A DNA stretch of 64,000 nucleotides from Bradyrhizobium sp. 195 (lineage in GTDB: Bacteria; Pseudomonadota; Alphaproteobacteria; Rhizobiales; Xanthobacteraceae). The translations under genes and the position numbers were made by a program. This document shows, piece by piece, positions 1 to 9,458 of the stretch (positions within the stretch are counted from its first letter, which is position 1; every line of letters begins with the position of its first letter). The notes under the pieces are model-generated. The model saw only the letters and a list, made by a program, of their open reading frames with translations, did no database searches and had not been told where the DNA came from. Where the stretch lies: NCBI RefSeq assembly GCF_023101665.1, contig NZ_CP082161.1:2294001-2358000 (forward strand), read 5' to 3'.

Positions 1-24
1 CGTTCTACCGGATGCGTGGAGAGA

Positions 25-62
25 TGGTGGGCACGGCGCAAGATCGCCTTTGCCTACCCTAC
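25..62. repeat. Single arm of a GTAGGGTGGGCAAA-type repeat
   Basis: On the minus strand this reads GTAGGGTAGGCAAAGGCG followed by a GCGCCGTGCCCACC end. This matches one arm of the complete elements at 12298-12388 and 29714-29801. Only one arm is present. The TAG stop codon of the neighbouring glycosylase gene is the TAG inside the repeat's first bases. Confidence 0.6.
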
Positions 63-583
63 GCCGCGATCCATGCAGCAAGCTCGCGCCACGGCTCCAG
101 CGTCCAATGCCCGGACGCCGCACCCGACGGCGACGGCAGCACGAAGATCTCGGGCAGGCTTCCCTCGCGCTGCTGCCGACCCAGCGCAATCCTGCTCGAC
201 GGCCTGCCGTAAAACAAGCTCGCCGCCTTCTTGCTCGTGAACGCAATCGTCCGTGGCCGGTATTTGTCCATCTTCGCCCTGAAGCCTGATACGTCGATCG
301 TCTCCGCCGCGATCTGGTGATCCATCCCCGCGCCCGTCTTGCAGAGATCGGTGAAGCCGACCCCGAGCTCGATCAACGCCGCGAACTCGCCCGGCTGATA
401 GCGCCGCGGCGTGATCCCGGCCTCATGGATCGCGCGCCAGAAGCGGTTGCCGGGATGAGCGTAATAGTGCCCCAGCTCCGCCGAGCGCGTCGAGGCGGCG
501 GTGCCGACGAAGACGAGGCGGAGGTTGCGGCGGAGCTGGTCCGGGAGGCGGTGGGGCGTGGAGGCGGGCAAATCGGCCAACAT
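59..583 (-). CDS. Mug/TDG-like uracil (mismatch) DNA glycosylase, atypical motif
   Basis: Predicted base-excision-repair glycosylase of the UDG superfamily, single domain, cytoplasmic. The ATG at 583 gives 174 aa, close to E. coli Mug (about 168 aa). The open frame continues to 781 but the extra residues look non-coding. Residues 40-49 (YYAHPGNRFW) and the C-terminal LPSPSGAAS line up with the Mug core (AHPANRFW and NPSG). The catalytic motif differs: GINPG of E. coli Mug is GTAAS (residues 27-31), which puts Ala where the Asn should be. It also recalls the GSFPS motif of hypoxanthine-type family 6 enzymes. Substrate is therefore uncertain. The stop codon lies in a repeat arm. Confidence 0.8.
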   Translation of the reverse strand: MLADLPASTPHRLPDQLRRNLRLVFVGTAASTRSAELGHYYAHPGNRFWRAIHEAGITPRRYQPGEFAALIELGVGFTDLCKTGAGMDHQIAAETIDVSGFRAKMDKYRPRTIAFTSKKAASLFYGRPSSRIALGRQQREGSLPEIFVLPSPSGAASGHWTLEPWRELAAWIAA

Positions 584-657
584 TAACGTTGTAGCCCAGA
601 GAGCGTCAGCGACATGCGGGTTGCTGTCAATCCCGGATGTCGCTTCGCTCATCCTGG

Positions 658-948
658 CTACGCGCTGCGCTCTGCCAGCTTCTCGATCCATTCGCCTTTG
701 AGACCGTGGAGCGCACCTTCGATGGGCCAGCCACGAGATGTCTCGATCAAGTGAAGCAACGACCAAGCAAGGCCGAAACAATCATCTGGCCCAAACAGCC
801 GTACCAAAGCCCTTGCCTCGTCATCAGTAACCGGTGTTTGCACTTTGCCGAGCAAAGCTTCAAGCTCCCGCAATATCGATGCAGCGGAAACGGACCGATT
901 TGAGTAAGGCGCTCGACGGCTGGCTGCACTGCTGCAATCTCCTCTCAT
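658..948 (-). CDS. Small conserved-looking hypothetical protein
   Basis: A 96-residue soluble protein of unknown function. From residue 24 on it looks genuinely coding: alpha-helical and acidic, with segments LRELEALLGK, DDEARALVRLF and LAWSLLHLIE. The chosen start is the ATG at 948, since the longer frame to 1266 runs antisense through thiC. An internal start near 929 lies in another frame and is not supported. It sits 74 bp from the glycosylase start and beyond the thiC terminator, so it is probably transcribed separately. I recognise no domain. Confidence 0.55.
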   Translation of the reverse strand: MRGDCSSAASRRAPYSNRSVSAASILRELEALLGKVQTPVTDDEARALVRLFGPDDCFGLAWSLLHLIETSRGWPIEGALHGLKGEWIEKLAERSA

Positions 949-982
949 CCTCTCATCTGCTTGGTAACGGCTCGGCGATACC

Positions 983-1014
983 AAAAAGAAGCCGAGCTCT
1001 CGCCCGGCTTCTCG
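983..1014 (-). terminator. Rho-independent terminator of the thi operon
   Basis: Read on the minus strand, AGAAGCCG and CGGCTTCT form an 8-bp perfect stem with a 10-base loop, followed directly by a run of T (TTTTTGG). It lies about 50 bp after the thiC stop codon. It is the most classical intrinsic terminator in the window. Confidence 0.85.
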
Positions 1015-1061
1015 TTTCTGATGGATGCTCGAACAAGTCCGCGCATAATGAGCCGAGAGGC

Positions 1062-2972
<1,911 letters not shown>

Positions 2973-3010
2973 TTAGTTCGTTGGCATCGCTGCGCGAGCG
3001 ACAAATACCG

Positions 3011-3113
3011 CTGTCATCCCCGCGAAGGCGGGGATCCAGTATTCCAGAGGCGGTGGTGGGATGCGGATAGGCCGCGGCGTACTGGATCGCCCGGTCAAGC
3101 CGGGCGATGACAG
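3011..3113. repeat. Mosaic palindromic repeat R1 (thiE-thiC gap)
   Basis: A 103-bp element bounded by CTGTCAT and ATGACAG. It contains two hairpin arms: CCCCGCGAAGGCGGGG on the left and CGCCCGGTCAAGCCGGGCG on the right. Between them ATCCAGTA and TACTGGAT can also pair, giving a Y-shaped fold. It closely resembles R2 at 4543 and has relatives at 39867 and 61375. Confidence 0.9.
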
Positions 3114-3142
3114 TCGCGTGTGGGGTGTGAGCGCCGAGTGCA

Positions 3143-3748
3143 TCACGCAGCCTCCTTCAGGCCTAGCCATTGCCGCACCCGCGCATCCGGGTCGGCATTT
3201 TGCGTGACGTCGCTGACCACAGCGATCGAATCCGCGCCGGCGGCAAAGATCTCCGCGGCGTGCTCGAACTTGATGCCGCCGATCGCGACCAGCGGGATGG
3301 TGCCGATGCGCTTCTTCCATTCGGTGATCTTTGGAATGCCCTGCGGCTCGAAGCGCATCGACTTCAAGGTGGTGAAGAAGATCGGACCGAGCGCGACGTA
3401 GTCGGGCTTGGCTTCGAGCGCGGTTGCGAGCTCGGCGTCGTCGTGGGTGGAGATGCCGAGCGACAGGCCGGCTTCGCGGATCGCTTTCAGGTCCGCGTCG
3501 GCCAGATCCTCCTGGCCAAGATGCAAATATTTCGCGCCGGCGACGACCGCCGCGCGCCAATAATCGTTCACGACCAGCTTGGCCTGCGTGCCCTCAGTGA
3601 TCGCCAGCGCGTCGGTGACGATCTGCAGCGCGTCGGCGTCGTTGAGCTCTTTCGCGCGCAGCTGGATGGTGCCGACGCCGAGCTTGGTCAGGCGTTCGAC
3701 CCATTTGAGGCTGTCGACGACGGGATAGAAGCGATCAGGATACGGCAT
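3143..3748 (-). CDS. thiE: Thiamine-phosphate synthase ThiE
   Basis: Joins HMP diphosphate and the thiazole phosphate to make thiamine phosphate, a TIM-barrel enzyme of the cytoplasm. The ATG at 3748 gives 201 aa; an upstream GTG/ATG extension to 3766 is less likely. Visible family motifs are [32 protein letters not shown] (given here in part), [17 protein letters not shown] and VAIGGI, covering substrate and phosphate binding. The start overlaps the 3' end of thiG by 14 bp, pointing to translational coupling in the same operon. Confidence 0.95.
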   Translation of the reverse strand: MPYPDRFYPVVDSLKWVERLTKLGVGTIQLRAKELNDADALQIVTDALAITEGTQAKLVVNDYWRAAVVAGAKYLHLGQEDLADADLKAIREAGLSLGISTHDDAELATALEAKPDYVALGPIFFTTLKSMRFEPQGIPKITEWKKRIGTIPLVAIGGIKFEHAAEIFAAGADSIAVVSDVTQNADPDARVRQWLGLKEAA

Positions 3749-4517
3749 GCCAGAACGGGGTCCCAACGACAGGGGTGGAGGGGGAGGCGAAGTCGCGGGC
3801 GTTCATCAGCCCGGCTTCGTAAGCGGTGCGGCCGGCATCACAGCCGAGGCGGAAGGCGTTGGCCATCGCGACAGGATCTGCCGCTTTGGCGATCGCGGTG
3901 TTGAGCAGCACGGCGTCGAAGCCAAGCTCGAGCGCCTCTGCCGCGTGGCTGGGCGCACCGATGCCGGCGTCGACCACCAGCGTGATGTCCGGCAGCCGTT
4001 CGCGCAGCAGCTTCAGCGCATCGCGGTTGGTGATGCCCTTGGCGCTGCCGATCGGCGCGGCCCACGGCATCACCACCTTGCAGCCGGCGTCAACGAGGCG
4101 GTTCGCGACCGAGAGATCCTCGGTGCAATAGGGGAACACTTCAAAGCCGTCCTTGATCAGGATGGTCGCGGCCTCGACCAGGCCGACGACGTCGGGCTGC
4201 AGCGTGTCGTTGTCGGCGATCACTTCGAGCTTGATCCAGGACGTGCCGAACAATTCGCGGGCGAGTTTTGCGGTCGTCACCGCCTCGCGCACCGTGCGGC
4301 ATCCCGCGGTGTTCGGCAGCACGGTGACGTCGAGCTCGCGGATCAGATTCCAGAACGCGTCGCCAGTCTTGCCGCCGGCGGATTCGCGCCGCAGCGACAC
4401 CGTGACGATGCTCGAGCCGGAGGCGCGGATCGCTGACTGCATGATCGCAGGCGAGGGATAGAGCGCGCTGCCGATCAGCAGGCGGGAGGCGAAGGTTTTG
4501 CCGTAGAAGGTCACCAT
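3735..4517 (-). CDS. thiG: Thiazole synthase ThiG
   Basis: Builds the thiazole phosphate ring from deoxyxylulose 5-phosphate, dehydroglycine and ThiS thiocarboxylate. 260 aa, usual family length. The Schiff-base lysine is present as Lys96 in WIKLEV, the same position as in the Bacillus enzyme. PNTAGC (about 68-73), DAGIG and the C-terminal phosphate-binding segment LLNTAIAKA are also present. It lies between thiS and thiE. A palindromic repeat (R2) fills the 153-bp gap to thiS, while its 3' end overlaps thiE. Confidence 0.97.
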   Translation of the reverse strand: MVTFYGKTFASRLLIGSALYPSPAIMQSAIRASGSSIVTVSLRRESAGGKTGDAFWNLIRELDVTVLPNTAGCRTVREAVTTAKLARELFGTSWIKLEVIADNDTLQPDVVGLVEAATILIKDGFEVFPYCTEDLSVANRLVDAGCKVVMPWAAPIGSAKGITNRDALKLLRERLPDITLVVDAGIGAPSHAAEALELGFDAVLLNTAIAKAADPVAMANAFRLGCDAGRTAYEAGLMNARDFASPSTPVVGTPFWHAVS

Positions 4518-4542
4518 GGCTCAGGTGTCTCCCCAAATGCAG

Positions 4543-4645
4543 CTGTCATCCCCGCGAAGGCGGGGATCCAGTATTCCAGAGGCCGTGCCGTGACACGGAG
4601 GAGCCGCGGCGTACTGGATCGCCCGGTCAAGCCGGGCGATGACAG
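4543..4645. repeat. Mosaic palindromic repeat R2 (thiS-thiG gap)
   Basis: Same architecture and length as R1, with CTGTCATCCCCGCGAAGG on the left and CGGGCGATGACAG on the right. Only the central spacer differs clearly. The two copies sit in two gaps of the same operon and in the same orientation. In the transcript the element could form stable hairpins that protect or pause the RNA. Confidence 0.9.
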
Positions 4646-4670
4646 TAGAGTGCTTGGTGAGAGCATCACC

Positions 4671-4868
4671 TCACCCTCCCTGCCGCGGCGTGATGATCTC
4701 GATCTCGTCACCGGCCTTCAGCGGCGTCTCGGCCCAGCGGCTTTTCGGCACGACGTCGTAGTTGAGCGCGATGGCGAAATGGGTGCCCTCGTAATCGAGC
4801 TCCGAGAGCAGCGCGTCGACGCTTCCCGAGTTCACCTCGCGCGCCTCACCGTTGACGATCACGCGCAT
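4671..4868 (-). CDS. thiS: Sulfur carrier protein ThiS
   Basis: A 65-residue ubiquitin-like sulfur carrier. It ends in Gly-Gly (PRQGG), the residues adenylated and then thiocarboxylated to deliver sulfur to ThiG. The N-terminus MRVIVNGEAREV and the core FAIALNYDVVPKSRW are typical of the family. The ATG at 4868 overlaps the thiO stop by 10 bp. It is shorter than its open frame, which runs back antiparallel through thiO in another frame. Confidence 0.95.
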   Translation of the reverse strand: MRVIVNGEAREVNSGSVDALLSELDYEGTHFAIALNYDVVPKSRWAETPLKAGDEIEIITPRQGG

Positions 4869-5881
4869 TGCATCACCTCGTTGTCGATCTGGCCGCGCTC
4901 GACATAGTTGAGCGTCAGCTCGGCAAGCGCCGGCGCGAGCAGGAAGCCGTGACGATACAGGCCGTTGACGCTGATCCTGCGGCCGCGAATGCCGATGCGC
5001 GGCAGATTGTCGGGGTAGGCGGGGCGAAGCCCCGAGCCGAATTCGACGATGCGGGCCTCGCCGAATGCCGGGTGCACGGTATAGGCCGCGCCGAGCAGCT
5101 CCAGTGCGGAGCGGACGCTGACGCCGGTATCCTCGGCCTCGATCGAGGTCGCGCCCAGCATGAACAGATTGTTCTCGCGCGGGATCACGTAGAGTGGCCA
5201 GCGCGGATGCATCAGCCGCACCGGGCGCGCAAGCTGCACCTCGTCCGTCTCGATCAGGATCATCTCGCCCTTGACGCCGCGAAGCTCCGGCTGCTCGTCG
5301 CGGGCACCGAGGCCGCGGCAGTCGATCACGATGCCGTCTGGATCCTTTGCGAGATCGGTGGCGGTGACGTCGCTGCAGAATCTGATGGTGCCGCCGGCGG
5401 CGCGGATGCGCTCGTGCAGCTGCGGCAGCACGCGGCGCGGCTCGACATGGCCTTCGGCCGGGAAGAACAGCGCGTCGCGGAAGCGGCCCTCCAGCGACGG
5501 CTCGAGCTCGGCGAGCCCGGCGGCGTCGAGCCGGCGGTGGTCCTCGGTCATGCACGCAAAACGCTCGAAATCGTTGCGTTCCCGCGGATGGGCGACGACG
5601 AGCGAGCCGTTGAACGGCGTGTCGGGCAGCTCGCGCCGCCAGATGTCGAGCGAGCGCAGCCCCAGGCGGCTGATGATGGGTTCGGCGACCTCGGCCTCGC
5701 AATAGGGCGCGAGCATGCCGCCGGCCCAATGGCTGGTGGCGTCCGTCATCGCCTCGTCACCGCGCTCGTGCAAGGTCACGGCATGGCCGGCCTGTGCGAA
5801 CAGTAGCGCCTGCCAGGCGCCCGCAATGCCTGCGCCGATGATGGATACCGGTGAATCCGGTCGCTTGGTCGTCTGCAACAT
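4859..5881 (-). CDS. thiO: Glycine oxidase ThiO (FAD-dependent)
   Basis: Oxidises glycine to the imine used by ThiG for thiazole formation. 340 aa; the dinucleotide-binding motif IIGAGIAG is at residues 14-21, followed by HERGDEAM. ASSHWAGG-like (TSHWAGGMLAPY) and the C-terminal GLRPAYPDNLPRIG block match DAO-family oxidases. First gene of the thi operon. The ATG follows immediately after the riboswitch's closing helix, so the ribosome site lies within the regulatory RNA. ThiH is absent here, consistent with an aerobic ThiO route. Confidence 0.94.
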   Translation of the reverse strand: MLQTTKRPDSPVSIIGAGIAGAWQALLFAQAGHAVTLHERGDEAMTDATSHWAGGMLAPYCEAEVAEPIISRLGLRSLDIWRRELPDTPFNGSLVVAHPRERNDFERFACMTEDHRRLDAAGLAELEPSLEGRFRDALFFPAEGHVEPRRVLPQLHERIRAAGGTIRFCSDVTATDLAKDPDGIVIDCRGLGARDEQPELRGVKGEMILIETDEVQLARPVRLMHPRWPLYVIPRENNLFMLGATSIEAEDTGVSVRSALELLGAAYTVHPAFGEARIVEFGSGLRPAYPDNLPRIGIRGRRISVNGLYRHGFLLAPALAELTLNYVERGQIDNEVMQCA

Positions 5882-5882
5882 C

Positions 5883-5994
5883 CCTGTCCCTTCGCCGGCA
5901 TGACCCGGATCAGGTTCAAAGGGTCACCGCGGTCCTGGGCGGTATTGCCCATTTAGCGGTATCTCAGCTCCTCCTCGGAGCACCCCTCGGAACG
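5883..5994 (-). promoter_or_regulatory. TPP riboswitch (THI box) controlling the thi operon
   Basis: Read on the minus strand, the segment contains GGGGTGCTC, the pyrimidine-sensing GCTGAGAT, then ACCCTTTGAACCTGATCC and GGGTCATGCCGGCG. These are the conserved blocks of the TPP aptamer in the right order. The 3' strand of the closing helix is GGGACAGGG directly before the thiO ATG at 5881. Binding of TPP should therefore hide the Shine-Dalgarno sequence, a translational off-switch. I see no separate intrinsic terminator between aptamer and gene. Confidence 0.95.
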
Positions 5995-5999
5995 GCTCT

Positions 6000-6027
6000 A
6001 ATGTATGCCAGTGACAGGCGGTGTCAA
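6000..6027 (-). promoter_or_regulatory. Candidate sigma-70 promoter of the thi operon
   Basis: A perfect -35 box TTGACA (6027-6022 on the minus strand) is followed after 16 bp by TACATT (6005-6000), 4 of 6 to TATAAT. A start about 7 bases further on would begin the RNA exactly at the 5' strand of the riboswitch. That fit supports the call. Confidence 0.6.
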
Positions 6028-6050
6028 CGCGTTTGGCGGGAACCGCAGCC

Positions 6051-6169
6051 GTGCCCCGGACGCAGCGCATCACGCAGTGGTGTGCTGCTGAGCCGGGGCC
6101 CATATGCGTGGCTGGCGTGGGTCCCGGCTCAGCGCAGCAACGCTACGCGTTGCAGCGCGTCCGGGACAC
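6051..6169. repeat. Long inverted repeat between slt and the thi promoter
   Basis: The ends GTGCCCCGGACGC and GCGTCCGGGACAC are inverted copies. Inside, GAGCCGGGGCCC and GGGTCCCGGCTC pair again, as do smaller segments. It belongs to the same class of composite intergenic palindromes as elsewhere in the window but in its own sequence family. It may also act as a terminator for the transglycosylase gene. Confidence 0.7.
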
Positions 6170-6175
6170 GAGAAG

Positions 6176-6724
6176 CTACTTCATCGCCTGTGCCCGCGCG
6201 TTGCGGACGCGCTGGGCGAGCTTGCGATGCGGCACATTGCCAAACATCGGCTGCGGGTTGCCGTTCGGCTCGAGCCAAGGCTGACCCATATCGGTCGCGC
6301 CCATATTGGCGACCTGCACGGCCTCCTGCCGCTGCCGCTTGGCAGCGTAGTAATAGCCGCCTGCGAAATAGCGCACGGCGCGGGCGTGGTCACCGTTGGC
6401 GGCGCGATAGGCGCCGGCGAGGTACTTCACGGCATAAGTGAGGTTGGTGTTGGGATCGCGCAGGCCGGCGGCATCGCCGGTGTAGCCGACCCCGCGGGCG
6501 GTCGCGAGCTTGATCTGCATCAGCCCGATGGTGCCGCCGCGGCCGACGAGGTGAGGCTGATAGCGGCTCTCGCGCATGATCACGCGGTGCACCAGCGCTT
6601 CCGGCACGCCGTTGGCGCGGGCATGGGCCGCGACCATCTCGGCATATTCGGCTTCACCCGCAAATGCGGCCTGCGGCAATGTCAATCCGGCCGCGAGCAG
6701 CGCGGCAATGCGTAAAATTTTCAT
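6176..6724 (-). CDS. Secreted lytic transglycosylase (SLT domain)
   Basis: Cleaves the glycan strand of peptidoglycan in the periplasm with 1,6-anhydro product formation. 182 aa. A signal peptide spans about residues 1-22 (hydrophobic AALLAAGLTL then AFA-G). The catalytic Glu is Glu52 in MRESRYQPH, followed by the family motif GLMQIK (about 67-72) and a NLTYAVKYLAGAYR helix. Small SLT family 1 enzyme without extra domains. It stands alone, with a long inverted repeat immediately downstream. Confidence 0.9.
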   Translation of the reverse strand: MKILRIAALLAAGLTLPQAAFAGEAEYAEMVAAHARANGVPEALVHRVIMRESRYQPHLVGRGGTIGLMQIKLATARGVGYTGDAAGLRDPNTNLTYAVKYLAGAYRAANGDHARAVRYFAGGYYYAAKRQRQEAVQVANMGATDMGQPWLEPNGNPQPMFGNVPHRKLAQRVRNARAQAMK

Positions 6725-6962
6725 TTGCTATTCCTGAGGTCCCCTGACGTGACCTGCCTCCGGCTGCCGTTAGGCCTTCCGAACGCGGCGATGATGTGAC
6801 CAAACGCCGCCGTTAACGATTTTGCAGCGCCGAGCCGCCATTACGACTCAATGCCGGCGTACAAGATCCCTCAGGCGGACGCCCGCTCGCGGCAGCACGC
6901 CTGTCTATTCGCGCGTGCCGGCGAAAGCGAGTGAGAAGACTCTGCAAATCGGGAGAGGTGCC

Positions 6963-7163
6963 ATGACAAAAGCAATCCTCAGCGACACCCCCAGGCAAAA
7001 CCCCTGTGCCCAATGCGGCACGCCAATCCCGCGGCCGGACTGGATCGAGCCGGGCGAGGGGCGCGTTTCCTACCTCTGGACCTGCCACGCCTGCAATTAT
7101 CGCTTCGAAGCGGTGGCGATCTTCGACGAGGTCGCCGTCCCGCACCCGCCGCTCGCGGCGTAA
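6963..7163 (+). CDS. Small zinc-ribbon protein
   Basis: A 66-residue protein with two CXXC pairs, Cys15/Cys18 and Cys41/Cys44, the spacing of a zinc ribbon. The start is chosen because GGGAGAGG lies 4 bases upstream of the ATG at 6963; the open frame upstream is not protein-like. It contains no membrane segment. It could bind nucleic acid or simply hold Zn. It converges with the histidine kinase gene, 9 bp between the stops. Function unknown. Confidence 0.75.
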   Translation: MTKAILSDTPRQNPCAQCGTPIPRPDWIEPGEGRVSYLWTCHACNYRFEAVAIFDEVAVPHPPLAA

Positions 7164-7172
7164 CGGGCGATT

Positions 7173-8492
7173 TCAAGCCGCCGCAAGGCGCGACTGCTGC
7201 TTGAGCGGCAATTGCATCCGCACGATCAATCCGTGCGGCGCGCGGTCGTGCAGCGATAGCTCGCCGCCATGGGCGAGGGCGATCGCGCGCGCGATCGACA
7301 GGCCGAGCCCGAAGCCGGTGGACTCGTCCATGGTGCGCGCGTCGTCGCCGCGCACGAACGGCTCCAGCATCTCCTGCTTGCGTGCATCCGAAATGCCGGG
7401 GCCGTCGTCCTCGACGTCGATGACGAGTTCTGTCCCCGATGTATCGAGCCGGATCGTCACCTCGGCGCCGAAGCGCACCGCGTTCTCGACGAGGTTGGTG
7501 ACGCCGCGATGCAGATCGTCGGGCCGCGCGGCGGCGGTCGCGGACGCCGGCCCGTCATAATGCACGACATGGCCCATGTCGCCGAACTGATCGGCGATGA
7601 GCTGGAGCGTGCTCGCGATGTCGACCAGCGTCACGGCCTCGATCTTGCGATCGTTGCGCAGCAGCGACAGCACCGATTCCAGCATCGCGCGCATCTGGTC
7701 GAGGTCCATCAGCATGCGCTTGCGGTGGCCCTCGTCCTCGATGAACTCGGCACGCAGGCGCAGACGCGTGATCGGCGTGCGCAGATCGTGGCTGATCGCG
7801 GCCAGCATCCGCGTGCGATCCGACATCAGCCGCGCGATCCGCTCATGCATGCGGTTGAGCGCGCGCGCCACCGAGCGGATCTCTTCCGGACCGCGTTCGG
7901 GCAGGGGCTCCGCCCCGCCGTCCAGGCTGAAATTCTCGGCGGCCTTGGCGAAGGACGACAGCGGTGCTGCCAGCGCGCGCGCTGCCCACAGGCCAAGCAC
8001 GCTGACACAGATGAAGGCGGTCATCAGCGCCATCAGCCACGGGGCGCCCCAGAACCACGGCCGCGGCCCGCGATCGACGCGGCCGGCGATCAATGTGCCG
8101 TCGGGCAGTTCGACACCGACGCGATGCGCGGCACCGTCAGGGGCAAGCTGTAGCGCCTTGTAGCCGCGCCCGAGATGGCGGCGTATGCCGTGCAGGCTGT
8201 CGCTCTCCTCGCCGCTTGCGGTGCCGGGTGCGAGCATTTCGATGCCGAGCCTGGGGAAGGCGCGCGCGAGATCGGCGACGAGGCGCGGACGCTCGCCGGC
8301 CTCGGCCGAGCCGAGCAGCAGCGCGGCATCGGTCAGTTGATGGGCCCCGTCCGGCGGCGTGTCGGAGCGGTCCGGCCGGCTGATCAGGAACGCGGTGGTG
8401 ACGACGAGATGGAGCGCGACGGTCGAAGCCAGCACCAGCGCGGCGATCTGCCCGCCGATACCCTTGAGGTGGAAGAACCCGAATGGCTTCAT
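7173..8492 (-). CDS. Sensor histidine kinase, HAMP-HisKA-HATPase
   Basis: Membrane sensor of a two-component system. 439 aa: first membrane segment about 14-36, periplasmic part about 40-145, second membrane segment about 148-172, HAMP about 172-225. The phosphorylated His235 is in AAISHDLRTP. The ATP-binding region has the N box (Asn337 in NLVENAVRFG), DDGPGI (362-367) and GFGLGL (393-398). Similar to the EnvZ/OmpR-type kinases of Rhizobiales. It follows the response regulator gene by 12 bp, so the two form an operon. Signal unknown. Confidence 0.93.
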   Translation of the reverse strand: MKPFGFFHLKGIGGQIAALVLASTVALHLVVTTAFLISRPDRSDTPPDGAHQLTDAALLLGSAEAGERPRLVADLARAFPRLGIEMLAPGTASGEESDSLHGIRRHLGRGYKALQLAPDGAAHRVGVELPDGTLIAGRVDRGPRPWFWGAPWLMALMTAFICVSVLGLWAARALAAPLSSFAKAAENFSLDGGAEPLPERGPEEIRSVARALNRMHERIARLMSDRTRMLAAISHDLRTPITRLRLRAEFIEDEGHRKRMLMDLDQMRAMLESVLSLLRNDRKIEAVTLVDIASTLQLIADQFGDMGHVVHYDGPASATAAARPDDLHRGVTNLVENAVRFGAEVTIRLDTSGTELVIDVEDDGPGISDARKQEMLEPFVRGDDARTMDESTGFGLGLSIARAIALAHGGELSLHDRAPHGLIVRMQLPLKQQSRLAAA

Positions 8493-8504
8493 CGTCCGTC
8501 CCCT

Positions 8505-9278
8505 TCAACTGCTCAGGGACGCCGCAACCGCTTCAGTTCTTGCCGCTTCGGTGCTCGCTGCTTCAGTAGTTCTTGGCGTGAACAGATAGCCGCCGGAGCG
8601 CACCGTCTTGATGAGGGTGGGATCGGCCGGATTGGGCTCGATCTTGCGGCGGATGCGGCTGACCAGCACGTCGATGGAGCGTTCGAACGAGCCGGTGTTG
8701 CGCCCTTGCGTGAGGTCGAGCAGGCTGTCGCGCGACAGCACGCGGCCGGGCCGTTCGCAGAACGCGCGCAGGAGATCAAACTCGGCGCTGGTCACTGCGA
8801 CGCGTGCGCCTTCCGGATTGCGCAGCTCGCGCAGGCGCAGATCGATGTGCCAGCCCTCGAAGGCGAGCTTGGAGGCGCCTTCGATCGAACTTGCCGTTTG
8901 AGCTGCGGCCTGGCGGCGCAGCACCGCGTTGATGCGGGCGAGCAATTCGCGCGGGTTGAACGGCTTGGGCAAATAGTCGTCCGCGCCCATCTCGAGGCCG
9001 ACGATGCGGTCGACGTCCTCGCCGCGCGCGGTCAGCATGATGATCGGCGTCTGCGCCTCGGCACGAACCTTGCGGCACAGGCTGAGCCCGTCCTCGCCGG
9101 GGAGCATGACGTCGAGGATGATGAGGTCGACGCGGTGATCGGCCATGGCGCGCGACATCTCGCGGCCGTCGCTCACGGCGGTGACGTTGCAGGCGTTGTT
9201 GCGCAGGTATTTCGCAATCAACGTCCGGGTTTCGCGGTCATCCTCGACGACCAGGATGTTGGGATTGGGAATGGCCAT
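8505..9278 (-). CDS. OmpR/PhoB-family response regulator
   Basis: Partner of the adjacent kinase. 257 aa from the ATG at 9278. The receiver domain carries the acidic pair Glu12-Asp13/14, phospho-acceptor Asp56 (LIILDVMLP) and Lys105 (YLPKPF). The C-terminal winged helix (about 145-240) contains AEFDLLRAFCERPGRVLSR and RSIDVLVSRIRRKIE, followed by VRSGGYLF. An Ala/Thr/Glu tail of about 20 residues is extra. The open frame runs upstream to 9944 but overlaps the divergent gene and is not protein-like there. The 180-bp divergent gap is the obvious place for an autoregulatory site. Confidence 0.94.
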   Translation of the reverse strand: MAIPNPNILVVEDDRETRTLIAKYLRNNACNVTAVSDGREMSRAMADHRVDLIILDVMLPGEDGLSLCRKVRAEAQTPIIMLTARGEDVDRIVGLEMGADDYLPKPFNPRELLARINAVLRRQAAAQTASSIEGASKLAFEGWHIDLRLRELRNPEGARVAVTSAEFDLLRAFCERPGRVLSRDSLLDLTQGRNTGSFERSIDVLVSRIRRKIEPNPADPTLIKTVRSGGYLFTPRTTEAASTEAARTEAVAASLSS

Positions 9279-9458
9279 GCGCTTTGTTTGTCCAAGATTC
9301 CGGCCAAATGGCGAAGATTTTTGTTTCGGATTGTTTCTGTCCGGCTTCCCGCAACAGGCGGCAATCGCACGCCTGCGGAGCGGCAAGGTCTCGTTAGGGC
9401 CGTTAACCATAGCGTGGCGTGGTCCGCGACGAAACCCCGCAACATCCACGGAGCCATC

